Assembly: GCA_016929175.1 (NCBI GenBank)
Contig: JAFGJI010000175.1
Coordinates: 1-8,045, forward strand
Origin: Thermoplasmatota archaeon
Lineage (GTDB): Archaea > Thermoplasmatota > Penumbrarchaeia > Penumbrarchaeales > Penumbrarchaeaceae
Direction of reading: 5' to 3'
DNA: 8,045 bases
The notes under the pieces were generated by a model. That model was not told the origin of the DNA. It saw nothing but the letters and a program-made list of their open reading frames with translations, and did no database searches. The position numbers were made by a program, and so were the translations under genes. Below, in pieces: positions 5,661-8,045 of the stretch (positions within the stretch are counted from its first letter, which is position 1; each line of letters begins with the position of its first letter).

Positions 5661-7823
5661 ATGAGCAGGGTAAGGAGGTCGACCTACAGACAGCCCTTGA
5701 CACCTCTGGGCATCGAGAAGCTGGAGCACGGCAAGCTCCAGTGGTTCGACCCCGAGATGTTCATAAATTTCAACACCGGTGCCCTGGAGCAGTACCTTGA
5801 CGAGAAGAACAGGAAAGAGAGCTTCAGGATACCAGCGTGGGACTGGAAGAAGGTCATCATCGCGGTCGCCATTGGGGCCCTCTTCGCCATGGTCAACCAG
5901 TATGTCGGGTTAAAGGTTGGAATGGTGGTGGCAGGCTCCTGGTACATGGTCTATCTGCTCGGGATGGCCGCAAAGTGGAACCCGGCGACCCTGAACATTG
6001 CCGCAACGGCCAGCAACGGGGCGGCCATGATATGCACCGGTTTCGTATTCACCTTCCCCGCCATATACATCCTTGCCCTCGACCCTGCAGAGAAGGTGGA
6101 TGGCAATTTCCTCATAGACTATGGATCACTGAGCTCTCTGATGCCAATAGCGATAATCTCCGTCATGATAGCAGGGGTCCTCGGAGTGATGTACTTCATC
6201 ATCTTTCGAAGGATATGGCTTGTGGAAGACCCTCTTCCGACCCCCGGTTTCGAGGCGATGGTGAAACTTCTAGACCTTTCCAGAGCTTCATCTGCGGAGG
6301 CCACGGCCCAGGCAAAGTCCTCCGTTAGACAGGCCTTCGCATGGATCGGAGGCACTGCCGCTTTCACATTCGTCAGGGATTTCCCCCTCTTCAATTGGGA
6401 GGGCAGGTTCCAGCTCTTCAATTCGGACATGTCCATCATGGACCGGATCGCAATGTCGCTGGGCGTGGGCAATTTCTACTACGGGGGTAACATCATGTTC
6501 ACTCCCAGACCCAGGGCGTTCCTCTTCGAGCTGACCCTGATCCCCATACAGTTCGGTCTCGGTTGGTTCATGAAGGCCAAGACCGCTTTTTTAATATTCC
6601 TCGGAACCGCCTTTACCTGGTTCATCGTGGTCCCCATAGGCGTCTGGACCCACGCCCCGTATTTCTGGGCGAACTCGGGGGAGTTCATCGATGTTGCCCT
6701 GATGGACATGTTCCACGGGATCGACCTGACCGACACGATATACGAAGGAATACCCACTTCCCCGGCCTTCGCGGCATACTCCATGGCCAGGGTGATGGCC
6801 ATAGGATGCATCCTCGGAGGGGGGATGACAGCTCTTATCAAGATGCTTCCGGTCTTCAAGACCGTTTTCACGGACCTGTTCGCAATGAGAAAGGAGGGAG
6901 GTGACAGCAAGGCTGTATATATCAAAGGAAAAGGATGGTATGAGTGGCCCTCTTCCCACATCCTTTGGGTGGCCCTCGTCACGTTCATCTCCGTATGGAT
7001 CATTTTCATCTTCGGAGGCTTCAACTTCATTGCCTCGGGCATCTTCTCCTTGCTGCTGGTGGTCTTGACCTTCCTGCTCGGGGCCATCGCCGTGAAGGTC
7101 ATGGGAGAGACCGGGACCGAACCCGTTTCCGCCACATCATTTCTGGTCCTGCTGATACTCATGTTGGTGTTCTCTTTCGTTTTGCCCATATTCGGCATCG
7201 ATATGAGCCAGTCACAGATAATCATCATGTCGCTTGCCGGAACCACGGTGTTCGGGGCGGCAATATCGATGTCCGGCGATGTGGTGATGAACTTCAAGAT
7301 CGGCCTCTATACGGGGAACAGGCCTCACGATCTCGTGAAGGCCGTCACTGTGGGGATAATTCCAGGAGCGATCATCTCCGGTGTCTTCGCGGTGATCTTC
7401 TCCATCGGCCTCGGGAACGGTACACTGACCCTTGCGGCTCCCCAGGCACACGCCTTCACCATCTTCGTCAAGGGCATTATAGCCAATGCCATCCAGTGGA
7501 AACTGTTCTTCGTCGGTGTCTTCGTGGGCGTCTTCCTGGAGCTCCTCATAGGTATGGGAACCGCGTTCGGTCTGGGGATGTACCTTCCCCTGGGCATACA
7601 GATCCCCATGCTCGGAGGCGGCATAGCAAGGGACATCTGGGAGAAGAGGTACCTCGAACCGGCCGTCAGGAGGAACAACTGGGGAGAGGATATGAAGACC
7701 TTCAAGATCATGGGAACATACATGATGGCAACCGGCCTCATGGTCGGAGAAGCGGTGCTGGGGACCATCGTCGCATTGTGGATCGTTGTCCCGAACCTTG
7801 GAGAGGTTTTCGGGGGAGGATGA
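5661..7823 (+). CDS. OPT-family oligopeptide / metal-chelate transporter
   Basis: This is a polytopic membrane protein of 720 residues in the oligopeptide transporter (OPT) superfamily, whose members carry peptides or metal-chelate complexes into the cell, usually coupled to protons. After a charged cytosolic N-terminus of about 62 residues come roughly 14-16 hydrophobic segments (for example 65-83, 86-103, 120-139, 160-182, 285-302, 308-328, 373-395, 433-477, 491-511, 562-584, 613-655 and 685-711). Family blocks are NQYVGLKVGMVVAGS (79-93), NPATLNIAATASNGAA (107-122), LPTPGFEAMVKLL (192-204), GETGTEPVSAT (482-492), SGDVVMNFKIGLYTG (538-552) and GMGTAFGLGMYLPLGIQIP (631-649), then GGGIARD (652-658). 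ATG 5661 is the only reasonable start; its GGTGGTG site sits only two bases upstream, so it is weak. The gene diverges from purS and converges on the right-edge gene. Substrate cannot be read from the sequence; peptide versus iron/nickel chelate is open. Confidence 0.93.
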   Translation: MSRVRRSTYRQPLTPLGIEKLEHGKLQWFDPEMFINFNTGALEQYLDEKNRKESFRIPAWDWKKVIIAVAIGALFAMVNQYVGLKVGMVVAGSWYMVYLLGMAAKWNPATLNIAATASNGAAMICTGFVFTFPAIYILALDPAEKVDGNFLIDYGSLSSLMPIAIISVMIAGVLGVMYFIIFRRIWLVEDPLPTPGFEAMVKLLDLSRASSAEATAQAKSSVRQAFAWIGGTAAFTFVRDFPLFNWEGRFQLFNSDMSIMDRIAMSLGVGNFYYGGNIMFTPRPRAFLFELTLIPIQFGLGWFMKAKTAFLIFLGTAFTWFIVVPIGVWTHAPYFWANSGEFIDVALMDMFHGIDLTDTIYEGIPTSPAFAAYSMARVMAIGCILGGGMTALIKMLPVFKTVFTDLFAMRKEGGDSKAVYIKGKGWYEWPSSHILWVALVTFISVWIIFIFGGFNFIASGIFSLLLVVLTFLLGAIAVKVMGETGTEPVSATSFLVLLILMLVFSFVLPIFGIDMSQSQIIIMSLAGTTVFGAAISMSGDVVMNFKIGLYTGNRPHDLVKAVTVGIIPGAIISGVFAVIFSIGLGNGTLTLAAPQAHAFTIFVKGIIANAIQWKLFFVGVFVGVFLELLIGMGTAFGLGMYLPLGIQIPMLGGGIARDIWEKRYLEPAVRRNNWGEDMKTFKIMGTYMMATGLMVGEAVLGTIVALWIVVPNLGEVFGGG

Positions 7824-7834
7824 GGAGCGTCGTC

Positions 7835-8045
7835 TCATCTTTTCGATCTTTCTTTCGACCACACATTGGCTTCCATACCCGCCGCCCACCGTTTGACAAT
7901 ATCCTCCGGGATATCGAACACATCGTTCTCGAGGTCGTAAGCAAGCTTCCCCTCGAGTATCATTTCCTCGACGGCGTCCCTCACCATTTTTTCAAATAAT
8001 GGGCCCCTGAAAAGCTCGGCAAGCATCCGGGCCTTTTCCCTGGTC
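7835..8045 (-). CDS. Hypothetical protein, C-terminal part (runs off the right edge)
   Basis: The frame is open from base 8045 to TGA 7837-7835 and codes about 70 residues. An ATG at 8026 could start a 63-residue protein, but its upstream bases hold no well-placed ribosome site and the frame stays open to the edge, so a longer gene entering from the right is more likely. The visible part is mostly helical and charged: ARMLAELFRGPLFEKMVRDA, then EEMILEGKLAYDLENDVFDI, a PEDIVKRWA helix and a basic tail ending KERSKR. I do not recognise a family and see no membrane segment, metal-binding motif or signal. It converges on the OPT gene with 11 bases between stops. Confidence 0.6.
   Translation of the reverse strand, partial: TREKARMLAELFRGPLFEKMVRDAVEEMILEGKLAYDLENDVFDIPEDIVKRWAAGMEANVWSKERSKR
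7838..7857 (+). terminator. Possible T-rich terminator for the OPT gene
   Basis: A pyrimidine stretch with T-runs (TCTTTTCGATC then TTTCTTTCG) begins 15 bases after the OPT stop. Archaeal termination commonly uses T-rich tracts without a strong hairpin. It lies inside the 3' end of the convergent gene, where it encodes the lysine/arginine-rich tail, so the T content may simply reflect those codons. Confidence 0.35.

Noticed and set aside
6479..7297. Open frame of 272 codons on the minus strand inside the OPT gene
   Set aside because: It is antisense to conserved OPT blocks and Met/Pro/Thr-rich, the usual reverse reading of hydrophobic codons.
6944..7999. Open frame of 351 codons on the plus strand overlapping the OPT gene and the right-edge gene
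   Set aside because: It is very His/Arg/Gly-rich and is a shifted-frame reading of the OPT membrane segments. No motif supports it.

Overview
This window looks like archaeal chromosome, most probably Euryarchaeota of the Thermoplasmata / Methanomassiliicoccales sort. That assignment is inference. It rests on GC-rich genes that favour AGG/AGA arginine codons, on TATA-like boxes about 25-50 bases ahead of first genes rather than bacterial -35/-10 pairs, on strong GGAGG-type ribosome sites in front of genes inside the operon, and on a purine operon coding the three-part PurS/PurL/PurQ enzyme. Three-part FGAM synthase also occurs in Gram-positive bacteria, so it does not settle the domain by itself.

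Layout. The left edge (1-921, +) holds the C-terminal 306 residues of an all-helical, alpha/alpha-toroid, glycosidase- or epimerase-like protein. A small monooxygenase-fold (ABM) protein follows on the same strand (991-1284) with its own probable promoter. It converges on a PlsC-like acyltransferase on the minus strand (1313-1894). Next comes the minus-strand operon purS-purL-purQ (transcribed 5474 to 1987), tightly packed: 9 bases between purS and purL, and an ATGA overlap between purL and purQ. A 186-base region (5475-5660) separates purS from a divergent OPT-family membrane transporter (5661-7823, +). The OPT gene converges, 11 bases apart, on the C-terminal end of an unrecognised minus-strand gene that runs off the right edge (7835-8045).

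How the genes work together. PurS, PurL and PurQ form one enzyme, formylglycinamide ribonucleotide (FGAR) amidotransferase, the fourth step of de novo IMP synthesis. PurQ frees ammonia from glutamine, PurL uses it with ATP to turn FGAR into FGAM, and PurS bridges the two. The acyltransferase lies downstream on the same strand but appears to have its own promoter. The OPT transporter would import oligopeptides or metal chelates; no direct link to purine synthesis is visible. No tRNA, rRNA, CRISPR array, insertion sequence or phage gene was seen.

This is mostly housekeeping sequence and no undescribed multi-gene system was found. The points most worth a second look are the bacterial-type acyltransferase in an apparently archaeal genome, with a possibly leaderless TTG start; a cUCCGg tetraloop hairpin at the predicted 5' end of the OPT transcript; the unassigned toroid protein; and the unassigned right-edge gene.
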